Source of the DNA: Burkholderia sp. WSM2232
Lineage (GTDB): Bacteria > Pseudomonadota > Gammaproteobacteria > Burkholderiales > Burkholderiaceae
DNA length: 64,000 nt
NCBI RefSeq assembly: GCF_000472545.1
Contig: NZ_AWZV01000021.1
Location: 62,328-126,327, forward strand
Direction of reading: 5' to 3'
Shown here: positions 9,017 through 17,701 of the stretch, in pieces
Layout of the letters: the number at the start of each line of letters is the position of its first letter
How positions within the stretch are numbered: position 1 is the stretch's first letter
The notes under the pieces: model-generated
Databases searched by the model: none
What the model saw: only the letters and a program-made list of their open reading frames with translations
What the model was told of the DNA's origin: nothing
Translations under genes and position numbers: made by a program

Positions 9017-9165
9017 AATTCAGTCGGCCGGTGCCGTGCGCGGTGCCCCAAATCGGGAGCAGGGAACGCTTCGGACATGCCTCGTTGCGCGGCAGGCCTG
9101 CCGCGCCGGGTTGGTCTGTGTTGTCGTTATCGTCGGCGCCTTGCTGCGCGTCCGCACTGCGCCGC

Positions 9166-10488
9166 TCAGCTACCTTGGCGCATCCGGTATTCCGCGCTGC
9201 GGGCGTGCGCCTGCAAGCCTTCGCCGTAAGCCAGCTCGGCAGCGATCTCGCCGAGCGTCTGCGCGCCTTCCGCGCTCACCTCGATCAGGCTCGAGCGCTT
9301 GAAGAAATCATAGACCCCGAGCGGCGACGAAAACCGTGCGGTGCGCGACGTAGGCAGGACGTGGTTCGGCCCGGCGCAATAGTCGCCGAGACTCTCGCTC
9401 GTGTAGCGGCCAAGGAAAATCGCGCCCGCATGGCGGATGAGTTGGCCCCACTGATGCGGCTCCAGCGCCGAAATTTCCAGGTGCTCGGGCGCGATGTCGT
9501 TGGCAATCGCGCAGGCTTCGGCCATGTCGCGCACCTTCACGAGCGCGCCGCGGCCTTCCAGCGACGCCTGAATCACGTCGCGGCGCGGCATGGTGGGCAG
9601 CAGTTCGTCGATCGCATCGTGCACGCGGCCAATGAACGCGTCGTCCGGACACAGCAGAATGGACTGCGCGAGTTCGTCGTGCTCGGCCTGCGAGAACAGG
9701 TCCATTGCGACCCAGCGCGGATCAGTGGTGCCGTCGCACAGCACCAGAATTTCGGACGGCCCGGCAATCATGTCGATGCCCACCGTGCCGAATACGCGGC
9801 GCTTGGCCGACGCCACATAAGCGTTGCCCGGGCCGCAGATCTTGTCGACTGCGGGCACCGTTTCGGTGCCGTACGCGAGCGCGGCCACGGCTTGCGCGCC
9901 GCCGATGGTAAACACCCGGTCCACGCCGCCGAGCAAGGCAGCCGCCAGCACCAGCGGATTTTTCACGCCGTCCGGCGTGGGCACGACCATGATGATTTCG
10001 CGCACGCCCGCCACCCGCGCCGGGATCGCATTCATCAGTACCGACGACGGATACGCCGCCTTGCCGCCCGGCACGTAGATGCCCGCGCGGTCGAGCGGCG
10101 TTACCTTCTGCCCGAGCACCGTGCCGTCGGCTTCCGTGTATTGCCAGCTATGGCTGCCGCATTCGATCTTCTGCTTCTCGTGATAGCCGCGCACACGCGC
10201 TGCCGCGGCTTCGAGCGAGGCCCGGCGCTTCGGCTCCAGACCTTCGAGCGCCGCTTCCAGTTCTGCGATCGGCAGCTCCAGCGCCGCGACGTTCTGTGCG
10301 TTCAGACGGTCGAAGCGGTTCGTGTACTCGAGCACCGCCGCATCGCCGCGCGCCTTCACATCGCTCAGGATCTGCGCGACCGAGCGCTCGATTGCTTCGT
10401 CTTCGCTCGCCTCGAACGCGAGCACCGCGTGCAACGACTTCCTGAAGTCGGAAGCGGCGGAATCGAGTTTGCGAATCTTGATAGACAT
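9166..10488 (-). CDS. hisD: Histidinol dehydrogenase HisD
   Basis: 440 residues, full length. Zinc- and catalysis-related motifs are visible: SQAEHDELAQ, AGPSEILVL and the C-terminal ESLGDYCAGPNHVLPT. It oxidises histidinol to histidine in two NAD-dependent steps, the end of the pathway. It lies 61 nt after hisG, in the same direction. Confidence 0.97.
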   Translation of the reverse strand: MSIKIRKLDSAASDFRKSLHAVLAFEASEDEAIERSVAQILSDVKARGDAAVLEYTNRFDRLNAQNVAALELPIAELEAALEGLEPKRRASLEAAAARVRGYHEKQKIECGSHSWQYTEADGTVLGQKVTPLDRAGIYVPGGKAAYPSSVLMNAIPARVAGVREIIMVVPTPDGVKNPLVLAAALLGGVDRVFTIGGAQAVAALAYGTETVPAVDKICGPGNAYVASAKRRVFGTVGIDMIAGPSEILVLCDGTTDPRWVAMDLFSQAEHDELAQSILLCPDDAFIGRVHDAIDELLPTMPRRDVIQASLEGRGALVKVRDMAEACAIANDIAPEHLEISALEPHQWGQLIRHAGAIFLGRYTSESLGDYCAGPNHVLPTSRTARFSSPLGVYDFFKRSSLIEVSAEGAQTLGEIAAELAYGEGLQAHARSAEYRMRQGS

Positions 10489-10549
10489 ACGGGTATCCGT
10501 TTCGGTTAGGCGCGCTTTAAAGCAAGCTCAGACTGGTTCCGTCCAGATG

Positions 10550-11248
10550 TCAGGCGGCGGCAAGGCCGGCTTTCGACGCGCGTTCGAACGCGTCGAGAAT
10601 CGGCCGCAATGCGGCGCGCTTGAGCTTCAGCGCTGCCTGGTTCACAACGAGGCGCGACGAAATCTGCATGATTTCCTCCACCTCCACGAGATGGTTCGCG
10701 CGCAGGGTATTGCCAGAGCTGACCAGGTCGACGATCGCATCCGCCAGGCCGACGAGCGGCGCCAGTTCCATCGAACCGTACAGCTTGATCAGGTCGACGT
10801 GTACGCCCTTGCCCGCAAAATGCTCGCGCGCCGTCTTCACGTATTTGGTCGCAACGCGCAAGCGGGCGCCCTGGCGCACCACGTTCGCATAATCGAAATC
10901 CTCGGCCACCGCGACCGACATGCGGCAGCGCGCAATGTCCAGATCCACCGGCTGATACAGGCCGCTGCCGCCGTGTTCGAGCAGCACGTCCCTGCCCGCC
11001 ACGCCGAAGTCGGCCGCGCCGTACTCCACGTAGGTCGGCACGTCGGTCGCGCGCACGATGATCACGCGCAGATTCGCGTCGGTGGTCGGCAGGATCAGCT
11101 TGCGCGAGCTTTCCGGATCTTCGGCCACTTCAATACCGGCCGCGGCGAGAAGCGGCAGCGTTTCCTCAAAGATACGCCCCTTCGACAAAGCCAGCGTGAG
11201 CGGCGCGCTCACCGCGGGAGAGCTCGAGGTTTGCGGCGTCGAGCTCAT
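10550..11248 (-). CDS. hisG: ATP phosphoribosyltransferase HisG, short (HisZ-dependent) form
   Basis: 232 residues. ALSKGRIFEE near the N-terminus and DAIVDLVSSGNTLRANHL (the PRPP-binding loop) identify HisG. The protein lacks the C-terminal regulatory ACT-like domain, so it is the short form that needs a HisZ partner, encoded elsewhere. It catalyses the first, feedback-controlled step. I chose ATG 11248-11246 because it overlaps the murA stop as ATGA; the frame remains open far upstream only as an antisense-like shadow of murA. Confidence 0.96.
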   Translation of the reverse strand: MSSTPQTSSSPAVSAPLTLALSKGRIFEETLPLLAAAGIEVAEDPESSRKLILPTTDANLRVIIVRATDVPTYVEYGAADFGVAGRDVLLEHGGSGLYQPVDLDIARCRMSVAVAEDFDYANVVRQGARLRVATKYVKTAREHFAGKGVHVDLIKLYGSMELAPLVGLADAIVDLVSSGNTLRANHLVEVEEIMQISSRLVVNQAALKLKRAALRPILDAFERASKAGLAAA

Positions 11249-12507
11249 GCCTCGCTCCCGGAGATGCGGCGCACCTTCGCGCCGATCGCGTTCAGCTTGC
11301 TTTCCATCCGGTCGTAACCGCGGTCCAGATGGTAGATGCGGTCGATCAGCGTTTCGCCTTCCGCGCGCAACGCCGCGATCACGAGACTCGCCGACGCGCG
11401 CAGATCCGTCGCCATGACTTTCGCGCCCGACAGCTTGTCGACGCCCGTGACAAGCGCAGTCTTGCCGTCCGTGGTGATGTTGGCGCCGAGCCGGTTGAGT
11501 TCCTGCACGTGCATGAAGCGGTTTTCGAAGATCGTTTCGACGACCTGCGCCTTGCCTTGCGCGACCGCGTTCAGCGCCATGAATTGCGCCTGCATGTCGG
11601 TGGGGAACGCCGGATATTCGGACGTGCGAAACGACACCGCGCTCGGGCGCGTGTCCATGCGAACGCGCATCCAGTCCTCGCCTTCCTCGATCGTGACGCC
11701 CGCTTCGCGCAGCTTCGCGGTCACCGCTTCCAGAATCTGCGGGCGCACGTGGCGCAGCGTGACGTCGCCGCCCGCAGCCGCCACCGCGCACAGGAACGTG
11801 CCGGCTTCGATGCGGTCCGGAATCACCGTGTGCTTCGCGCCATGCAGCTTGTCCACGCCCTGAATGACCAGACGATCTGTGCCGATGCCTTCGATTTTCG
11901 CGCCCATCTGCACCAGCAGATGCGCCAGATCGCCCACTTCGGGTTCCCGCGCCGCGTTCTCGATGACCGTCTCGCCTTCCGCGAGCACCGCCGCCATCAG
12001 CAGATTTTCGGTGCCCGTGACCGTGATCATGTCGGTGATGATGCGCGCGCCCTTCAGACGCTTTGCGCGCGCTTCGATGAAGCCGTGCTCGATCGTGATT
12101 TCGGCGCCCATTGCCTGCAGGCCCTTGATGTGCTGATCCACCGGACGTGCGCCGATTGCACAGCCGCCAGGCAGCGACACGCGCGCGTGGCCGAAGCGCG
12201 CGACGAGCGGCCCGAGCACGAGGATCGACGCGCGCATGGTCTTCACCATTTCGTACGGCGCGACGAGGTTGTCGACTTTCGACGCGTCGAGCGACACGCG
12301 GCCCTCGCCGCTTTCGATGCGCACGCCCATCTGCGCGAGCAGCTTGAGCATGGTGCGCACGTCCTGCAGATCGGGCACGTTCTCGAGCTGCACCGGCTCT
12401 GCGCTCAGCAAACTCGCGCATAGAATAGGCAACGCCGCGTTCTTCGCACCCGAGACAACGACCTCACCCGACAGCGGGTAGCCACCTTCAATGACGAGTT
12501 TGTCCAT
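11245..12507 (-). CDS. murA: UDP-N-acetylglucosamine 1-carboxyvinyltransferase MurA
   Basis: 420 residues from ATG 12507, which gives the family N-terminus MDKLVIEGGYPLSGEVVVSG; the open frame continues to 12606 but without conserved residues. The nucleophile that reacts with phosphoenolpyruvate is C116 in PGGCAIGARPVD, so the enzyme should be fosfomycin-sensitive in principle. K22-N23 are the usual substrate contacts. It makes enolpyruvyl-UDP-GlcNAc, the first committed step of peptidoglycan. Upstream is bolA and downstream is hisG. Confidence 0.97.
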   Translation of the reverse strand: MDKLVIEGGYPLSGEVVVSGAKNAALPILCASLLSAEPVQLENVPDLQDVRTMLKLLAQMGVRIESGEGRVSLDASKVDNLVAPYEMVKTMRASILVLGPLVARFGHARVSLPGGCAIGARPVDQHIKGLQAMGAEITIEHGFIEARAKRLKGARIITDMITVTGTENLLMAAVLAEGETVIENAAREPEVGDLAHLLVQMGAKIEGIGTDRLVIQGVDKLHGAKHTVIPDRIEAGTFLCAVAAAGGDVTLRHVRPQILEAVTAKLREAGVTIEEGEDWMRVRMDTRPSAVSFRTSEYPAFPTDMQAQFMALNAVAQGKAQVVETIFENRFMHVQELNRLGANITTDGKTALVTGVDKLSGAKVMATDLRASASLVIAALRAEGETLIDRIYHLDRGYDRMESKLNAIGAKVRRISGSEA

Positions 12508-12618
12508 GCCTGTCTGTTCCTGATCGACCCGGCCCTGAGCCGGGACTGCTTGAATTGTGTTCGGCGCGCCGCTGCCCGCGTCGCGCCCTTCCTGAGTAAT
12601 TCGCACTAAATTTCCAGA

Positions 12619-12858
12619 TTACGCGTTCTGCCATTCGGCGGGCGTCAGCGTTTTCATGCTGAGCGCGTGAATTTCTTCGCGCATGCGGTCGCCGAGCGCC
12701 GCGTACACGAGTTGATGACGCTGAATCAGCCGCTTGCCCTCGAAGCTCGGGGAAACGATGGTCGCAAAGAAATGCTGACCGTCGCCTTCGACTTCGAGAT
12801 GCTGGCAGGCGAGTCCAGCGGCGATGTATTGCTTGACCTGTTCAGGAGTCGGCAACAT
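12619..12858 (-). CDS. BolA-family protein, IbaG-like
   Basis: 79 residues. The class II KH-like BolA fold is recognisable from VEGDGQHFFATIVSPSFEGK and RHQLVYAALGDRMREEIHALSMKT, with the invariant HALS near the C-terminus. IbaG/BolA proteins pair with monothiol glutaredoxins and bind [2Fe-2S] clusters; in E. coli ibaG also lies between the mla operon and murA, so position supports IbaG. Confidence 0.92.
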   Translation of the reverse strand: MLPTPEQVKQYIAAGLACQHLEVEGDGQHFFATIVSPSFEGKRLIQRHQLVYAALGDRMREEIHALSMKTLTPAEWQNA

Positions 12859-12873
12859 GAGAGAAGCTCCTCG

Positions 12874-13638
12874 TCAGTGGCGCAGCTTGTAGCCGGACGC
12901 GAGCATGCGCATCGCCACCACGGCCAGCACCACGAAGAAACCGGCGACAATCGCAAGGCTCTCGAGCGGATTGATATCCGACATCCCGAAGAAACCGTAG
13001 CGAAAGCCGTCGATCATGTAGAAAAAGGGATTGAGCCGCGACACCTCGCGCCACACTGGCGGCAGTGTATGCGTCGAGTAGAACACGCCCGAGAGAAACG
13101 TGAGCGGCATGATCAGGAAATTCTGGAACGCGGCGAGCTGATCGAACTTTTCGGCCCAGATGCCCGCGATCAGGCCGAGCGTGCCGAGAATCGCCGCGCC
13201 GCAAATCGCAAACAGAATGATGTAGAGCGGCGCCGTGAAGCTGACCGGCACGAACCAGATCGTCACGATGAACACCCCGAAGCCGACCGCGAGACCACGC
13301 GCGACCGCCGCCAGCACGTAGGCAGCGAACATCTCGTAGTGCGACAGCGGCGGCAGCAGCACGAACACCAGATTTCCGGTGATTTTCGACTGGATCAGCG
13401 ACGACGAACTGTTCGCAAACGCATTCTGCAACACGCTCATCATCACGAGGCCCGGCACGAGAAAGCTTGTGTATTCGACGCCCGGATAAACCTGCACGTG
13501 ATTGCGCAGCGCGTGGCCGAAAATGGTGAGATACAGCAGCGCCGTGATGATGGGCGCAAGCACCGTCTGAAACGACACCTTCCAGAAGCGCAGTATTTCC
13601 TTGTAGAACAGCGTGCCGAAACCGCTATAGCCGCTCAT
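12874..13638 (-). CDS. ABC-2 type transporter permease (YadH-like)
   Basis: 254 residues with six hydrophobic segments and the ABC-2 pattern (FLVPGLVMMSVLQNAFANSS; LSGVFYSTHTLPPVWR; NPFFYMIDGFRYGFFG). It is the membrane half of an exporter with the ATPase encoded just upstream. ATG 13638 overlaps the ATPase stop by 4 nt; the longer frame to 13746 lies inside the ATPase gene and was rejected. The exported substrate is not known. Confidence 0.93.
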   Translation of the reverse strand: MSGYSGFGTLFYKEILRFWKVSFQTVLAPIITALLYLTIFGHALRNHVQVYPGVEYTSFLVPGLVMMSVLQNAFANSSSSLIQSKITGNLVFVLLPPLSHYEMFAAYVLAAVARGLAVGFGVFIVTIWFVPVSFTAPLYIILFAICGAAILGTLGLIAGIWAEKFDQLAAFQNFLIMPLTFLSGVFYSTHTLPPVWREVSRLNPFFYMIDGFRYGFFGMSDINPLESLAIVAGFFVVLAVVAMRMLASGYKLRH

Positions 13639-14567
13639 GCGAGCCCCTCGATCACTTCCGGACCGTTCATGATCTGAACGAATACGTCTTCGAGGTCCGC
13701 CTTGCGGACCTCGATTTCCTCGAACGTGCAGCCTGCCGCACGGCATTGCGCGAGAATTTTCTCGACGTCGTCATAGCTCGCGAGGCGCAGCAGATGCTGG
13801 CGGCCATTGCCGTTGCCTGCGCCGCCTTCCGCTTCCAGCGGCCGCAACTCGGCGGGCAAGACGCCCTGCGCGAAGCGCACGAATAGCTGCATGCCGGCAA
13901 AGCGTTGCAGCAGCGTGCTCGTGCGATCGAGCGCCACAACCTCGCCGCGGCGCAGCATCGCGATGCGGTCGCACAGCGATTCCGCCTCTTCCAGATAGTG
14001 CGTGGTCAGCACGATCGTATGCCCTTCGCGATTCAGACGCGAAATGAACTTCCACAGCGTCTGGCGCAGCTCGACGTCCACGCCGGCGGTCGGCTCGTCC
14101 AGTACGATGACGGGCGGCCGGTGCACCAGCGCCTGCGCGACCAGCACGCGGCGCTTCATGCCACCCGACAGCGCGCGCATGTTGGCGTCGGCTTTGTCCG
14201 TGAGATCGAGGTTGGCCATGATCTCGTCGATCCACGCGTCGTTGTTGCGCAGCCCGTAGTAGCCCGACTGGATGCGCAAGGTTTCGCGCACGGTGAAGAA
14301 CGGATCGAACACGAGTTCCTGCGGCACCACGCCCAACGCGCGACGGGCCAAGCGAAAGTCGTCCACCACGTCGTGGCCGCGCACGGCGATGCTGCCTTCG
14401 TCCGCGCGCGCGAGGCCCGCAAGAATGCTGATGAGCGTTGTCTTGCCCGCGCCGTTCGGACCGAGCAGCCCGAAGAACTCGCCTTCTTCTACCGTGAGGC
14501 TGACGCCCTTGAGCGCCTGCAAGTCCTTGTAGCGCTTCTTGACGTTACGAATTTCGATGGCTGACAT
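13635..14567 (-). CDS. ABC transporter ATP-binding protein (YadG-like)
   Basis: 310 residues. Walker A is GPNGAGKTT (36-44), the signature is LSGGMKRRVLVAQAL, Walker B is VIVLDEPTAGVD and the switch His is in VLTTHYLEEAE. A C-terminal region of about 80 residues after the ATPase core is typical of ABC-2 exporters. It overlaps the permease gene by 4 nt. The position between mlaB and bolA suggests an envelope role, but the substrate is unknown. Confidence 0.95.
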   Translation of the reverse strand: MSAIEIRNVKKRYKDLQALKGVSLTVEEGEFFGLLGPNGAGKTTLISILAGLARADEGSIAVRGHDVVDDFRLARRALGVVPQELVFDPFFTVRETLRIQSGYYGLRNNDAWIDEIMANLDLTDKADANMRALSGGMKRRVLVAQALVHRPPVIVLDEPTAGVDVELRQTLWKFISRLNREGHTIVLTTHYLEEAESLCDRIAMLRRGEVVALDRTSTLLQRFAGMQLFVRFAQGVLPAELRPLEAEGGAGNGNGRQHLLRLASYDDVEKILAQCRAAGCTFEEIEVRKADLEDVFVQIMNGPEVIEGLA

Positions 14568-14684
14568 GACAGTGCGCCACGTGCGTCGCGGCGCTTAAAA
14601 GAGCCCTGGGCGGGCGCAAAAATGCTGGAAAGAACGGAGTTGAGGCGGGTTCGGTGGCCCGAAGCATGCCCCAAAAAACGGTTG

Positions 14685-14712
14685 ATTATAGGGCAAAACC
14701 TGACGGCCCTAT
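14685..14712 (-). promoter_or_regulatory. Candidate promoter with overlapping inverted repeat for the ABC-bolA-murA-his unit
   Basis: On the minus strand the sequence CCCTATAATC gives a perfect TATAAT -10 (14690-14685). The arms ATAGGGC (14688-14694) and GCCCTAT (14706-14712) form a 7-bp inverted repeat with an 11-nt loop across the core, which could be an operator. No good -35 is visible, so an activator might be needed. The first start codon is about 110 nt downstream. Confidence 0.4.
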
Positions 14713-14761
14713 CTCAGTTGGGGGGATTGGAGGTCGCGCAATCAGCGCGCCGGGCGGTGCG

Positions 14762-14797
14762 AACACGGTGCCGGCGGCAACCCGGCGACACCGTGTT
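14762..14797 (-). terminator. Possible hairpin terminator after mlaB
   Basis: AACACGGTG and CACCGTGTT pair, with an additional CCGG/CCGG inner stem. There is no clear U-run on either strand, so termination is uncertain. Confidence 0.35.
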
Positions 14798-14864
14798 TGG
14801 TAAAGCTGATAGCACCTGACAGCAACGGAAGTGCAAAGAGAAACGCCGGTAGGCGCAAGACCGC

Positions 14865-15176
14865 TCAGTCCGGGCTCACGCCTTGGCCGGCGCCGGCGAT
14901 CAGCGTGTCCACGCCGTAGGCTTGCGCGAGGCTCGCCAAGCCAGCCGGCAGATTGTGCACTTCGAACGCACCGCCGCGCGCCTCGCCGGCCCGCCGCCAC
15001 GCGAGAAGCACAGCGAGCGCCGACGAATCGAACTGCGTGAGCGGCGCGCAGTCGACACCGCGCGCGCCTGCGGCGATCCGCTCGAGGCCCGCCGCGAGCG
15101 CGGCGCTCGCGCTCGCGTGGGTCAGCGTCGTGCCGCTCGCGAAGCGATTGGCGACCGGGCTCAGCACTTCGCTCAC
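14865..15176 (-). CDS. mlaB: STAS-domain protein MlaB of the phospholipid transporter
   Basis: 103 residues from a GTG at 15176 that overlaps the mlaC stop as GTGA. It has the STAS fold pattern: VDCAPLTQFDSSALAVLLAWRR is the conserved strand-helix with the Ser switch, and FEVHNLPAGLASLAQAYGVD follows. MlaB regulates assembly and activity of the MlaFEDB ABC complex in the inner membrane. The longer ATG frame to 15293 lies inside mlaC and was rejected. Confidence 0.9.
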   Translation of the reverse strand: MSEVLSPVANRFASGTTLTHASASAALAAGLERIAAGARGVDCAPLTQFDSSALAVLLAWRRAGEARGGAFEVHNLPAGLASLAQAYGVDTLIAGAGQGVSPD

Positions 15177-15805
15177 GACTGCTTGCCCGCGGCGAGTTGC
15201 TGGTTGCGCTGCGTGAGGAACTGGATCAGTCCGTCGACGCCCTTCTGCTGGATCTGCTCGTTGAACTGCTGCTGATAAGCCTGAATGAGCCACGCGCCGA
15301 GCACATTGATGTCATACACGCGCCAGCCTTGCGGCGTCTTGTAGAGACGATAGTCGAGCTCGATCGGCGAACCGTTGTTCATGACCACCGAGCGCACCAC
15401 CGTGTCGGTGTCGTCCGGGTTCATGCGGAACGGCTTGTACTGGATCTGCTGGTCGCGCACCTGCGCGAGTGCGCCCGAATACGTGCGGATCAGCAGCATC
15501 TTGAACTGCTCGACCACCTGAGATTGCTGCTCAGGCGTCGCGCTGCGCCAGTTGCGGCCCATCGCCAGTTGCGTGGTGCGGCGGAAGTCCGTGTACGGCA
15601 GGATCTTTTCGTTGACGAGACGCGTGATATGCGAAATGTCGCCCTGCTGGATCGACTTGTCGGCGCGCACTGCGTCGATCACCTGCGCGGTGACCGTCTT
15701 GACGAGCACGTCCGGCGCGCTGCTGTCCACAGCTTGTGCCGACGCCGCGGCACTCATGAACGAGAACAGCGCGGCAAACAACGGAAAGAGGAAGAATTTT
15801 TTCAT
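15173..15805 (-). CDS. mlaC: Periplasmic phospholipid-binding protein MlaC
   Basis: 210 residues beginning MKKFFLFPLFAALFSF, a Sec signal peptide cleaved after ASA or AQA (about residue 24). The mature part matches the Ttg2D/MlaC fold, e.g. YTDFRRTTQLAMGRNWR, ELDYRLYKTPQGWRVYDINV and the Gln-rich C-terminus. It ferries phospholipids between the outer-membrane MlaA complex and the inner-membrane MlaFEDB complex. The upstream extension to 15871 has no signal or conservation. Confidence 0.95.
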   Translation of the reverse strand: MKKFFLFPLFAALFSFMSAAASAQAVDSSAPDVLVKTVTAQVIDAVRADKSIQQGDISHITRLVNEKILPYTDFRRTTQLAMGRNWRSATPEQQSQVVEQFKMLLIRTYSGALAQVRDQQIQYKPFRMNPDDTDTVVRSVVMNNGSPIELDYRLYKTPQGWRVYDINVLGAWLIQAYQQQFNEQIQQKGVDGLIQFLTQRNQQLAAGKQS

Positions 15806-15925
15806 ATCGAGCCTTGCAAAAAAAATAGTGCAACCGTTTGAGCGGACATTAACACGCGAGTTCAGCGGCAATCCATGCGCAAACTGCGAGAGTCGTATCG
15901 ATCTGTTACGGCCGCACCGCCCGCG

Positions 15926-17041
15926 TCAACGCAGCTTGAACGACGGGAAGTTAAAGCGCGTGGGCGGCACCAGTTGCCCCGCGGGGATCTGCGTGGTTTC
16001 CGGACCGCCGTTGATGTCGAGCGGGGGCGTCTCCGCGCTACCCGAAGCAGTTTGCGGCGCAGCTGCGCTGTTGGCACCGCCATTGGTCGCGCTGTTGGTC
16101 GCACTGTTGGTCGCGCCGTTAGCCGCATTCTCCGCCCCCGCGGCGCCCGAAGCCGCCTGCGGCGCCGTGGCGGCGCTCGCGCCGGAAGCGGCCGGCGCCT
16201 TAGCGCCAGCACTGCCCGTTCCCGCCGCTCCCGCGGTTCCCGTCACTGCGCCGGCCGGCGCGCCGGCAGCCGTGCCGTCGACGTCGTCGTACTTGGGCAG
16301 CGGCGCTTCATCGCCGTAATTCGGCAGCGCCTGCGACTGCTTGCCGTCCGACAGCAGATACTGGCGGCGCTGCAGATACGCACTACGCACGAACGAATAC
16401 TTATCGAGCGCGGCGCCTTCCAGCACGTCGCTCGCGTTCAGCAGATTCGCGCGCGTGTTGACGATGTTCAGGCCGTACAGCGCCCAGCTCAAGCCTGCAG
16501 GATCGACATAGCTGAGCGGGTTGACATAGTAATTGCCGATCGAGCCGACCGCGTCGCGCACGGTGCTCGGGCCAAACAGCGGCAGGACCAGATACGGGCC
16601 CGCCGGCACGCCGTAGTGGCCGAGCGTCAGCCCGAGGTCGTTGTCGTGCTTGGGCAGCTTCGCGAGCGTCGCCACGTCGAACAGGCCGCCGACCCCGAAG
16701 ACCGTGTTGATCACGATCCGCATGATGTCCTGAACACCGTCGGTGATCTTCAATTGCAGCAGGTTGTTCGCCGCAATATAGACGTCGCCGATATTCGAGA
16801 AGAAGTTCGTCACGCTGTCGCGCACCGGCTGCGGCGTGATGAACACATAGCCCTTGGCGACCGGCTTCAGCGCGTACTGATCGAGTTTGTCGTTGACGGT
16901 GAAGATGGTGCGGTTGAGCCCCTCGAGCGGATCGCCCTTGGTGGGCGTCTGCACCGTGGTACAACCCGCGAGCGCCGCGGCCGCGACGGCCAGTCTGGCC
17001 ACCCGGAAGACGCGCGCGCCTCCGGCCTGTGAGGTCTGCAT
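15926..17041 (-). CDS. mlaA: Outer-membrane lipoprotein MlaA (VacJ) with long low-complexity C-terminal tail
   Basis: 371 residues. The lipobox is LAGC (about residues 25-28) and the MlaA core follows: PLEGLNRTIFTVNDKLD, PVRDSVTNFFSNIGD and GPYLVLPLFGPSTVRDAVG. MlaA is the lipid channel that removes misplaced phospholipids from the outer leaflet. The family is usually near 250 residues; here about 120 extra residues of Ala/Gly/Thr/Asn/Pro-rich sequence with short repeats extend the C-terminus. Its place between mlaD and mlaC is the arrangement seen in Burkholderia. Confidence 0.95.
   Translation of the reverse strand: MQTSQAGGARVFRVARLAVAAAALAGCTTVQTPTKGDPLEGLNRTIFTVNDKLDQYALKPVAKGYVFITPQPVRDSVTNFFSNIGDVYIAANNLLQLKITDGVQDIMRIVINTVFGVGGLFDVATLAKLPKHDNDLGLTLGHYGVPAGPYLVLPLFGPSTVRDAVGSIGNYYVNPLSYVDPAGLSWALYGLNIVNTRANLLNASDVLEGAALDKYSFVRSAYLQRRQYLLSDGKQSQALPNYGDEAPLPKYDDVDGTAAGAPAGAVTGTAGAAGTGSAGAKAPAASGASAATAPQAASGAAGAENAANGATNSATNSATNGGANSAAAPQTASGSAETPPLDINGGPETTQIPAGQLVPPTRFNFPSFKLR
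16064..16126 (-). repeat. Short tandem repeats in the mlaA C-terminal tail
   Basis: About four imperfect 11-12 bp units of the type GCGCTGTTGGTC on the plus strand encode alternating NGATNSATNSATNGG-like residues in MlaA. The unit number could vary between strains. Confidence 0.6.
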
Positions 17042-17052
17042 TGTTGTTCTCC

Positions 17053-17613
17053 TTATTGACCGGCCGAGCCGGAAGCGGGCACAGCCGCCGTGGGCGCCGC
17101 CGCGGGTGCTGCCGCCGGTGCCGCAGGCGCCGCGCCCGGCCTGGATGCGCCCGAATCGGCCGCTTTGCTGTAGAGGAACTGTCCGATCAGGTTTTCCAGC
17201 ACGATTGCCGATTGAGTCATGGAAATCGTGTCGCCGGCTTTGAGCATTTCGGAATCGCCGCCCGGCTCGAGCCCGATGTATTGCTCGCCGAGCAGCCCCG
17301 AAGTCAGAATCTTCGCCGACGTATCTTTCGGAAACTGGTATTGCCTGTCGATGTCGATGGTGACGAGCGCCTGATAGGCATTGCTGTCGAAACCGATCGA
17401 GGCGACCCGCCCGACCGTCACGCCCGCGCTCTTCACAGGCGCGCGTGCCTTCAAGCCGCCGATATTGTCGAACTTCAGCTTGACCGGATAGGTCGCCTGG
17501 AACGACAGCGAACTCATGTTGCCGGCCTTCAGCGCGAGAAACAGCAACGCCACGAAACCCAACACCACGAACAGGCCGACCCAGAAGTCGAGAGCAGTCT
17601 TTTTCATTGTCAT
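17053..17613 (-). CDS. mlaD: MCE-domain phospholipid transport protein MlaD
   Basis: 186 residues starting MTMKKTALDFWVGLFVVLG, with one N-terminal membrane anchor followed by the MCE domain (ATYPVKLKFDNIGGLKARAPVKSAGVTVG). The tail is Ala/Pro-rich. MlaD forms a hexameric ring attached to MlaE and receives lipid from MlaC. The second ATG at 17607 is equally plausible, since neither has a strong Shine-Dalgarno; a longer frame to 17697 was rejected. Confidence 0.94.
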   Translation of the reverse strand: MTMKKTALDFWVGLFVVLGFVALLFLALKAGNMSSLSFQATYPVKLKFDNIGGLKARAPVKSAGVTVGRVASIGFDSNAYQALVTIDIDRQYQFPKDTSAKILTSGLLGEQYIGLEPGGDSEMLKAGDTISMTQSAIVLENLIGQFLYSKAADSGASRPGAAPAAPAAAPAAAPTAAVPASGSAGQ

Positions 17614-17701
17614 CCCAAAGTGAATCCGCCGCGCCGTCGTCGCCTCGCCGTGGTTACGCCGCGCGCGCCCAGCGCCGCAGCGTCCGGCAGGCAACACAGC
17701 C

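Larger units (their letters stand above)
14568..14864 (-). other. Intergenic region with candidate promoter and hairpin
   Basis: 297 nt between mlaB and the ABC ATPase gene with no credible gene. It holds a perfect TATAAT-type -10 on the minus strand, an inverted repeat overlapping it, and a strong hairpin just after mlaB. It probably divides the mla unit from the ABC-bolA-murA-his unit. Confidence 0.5.
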
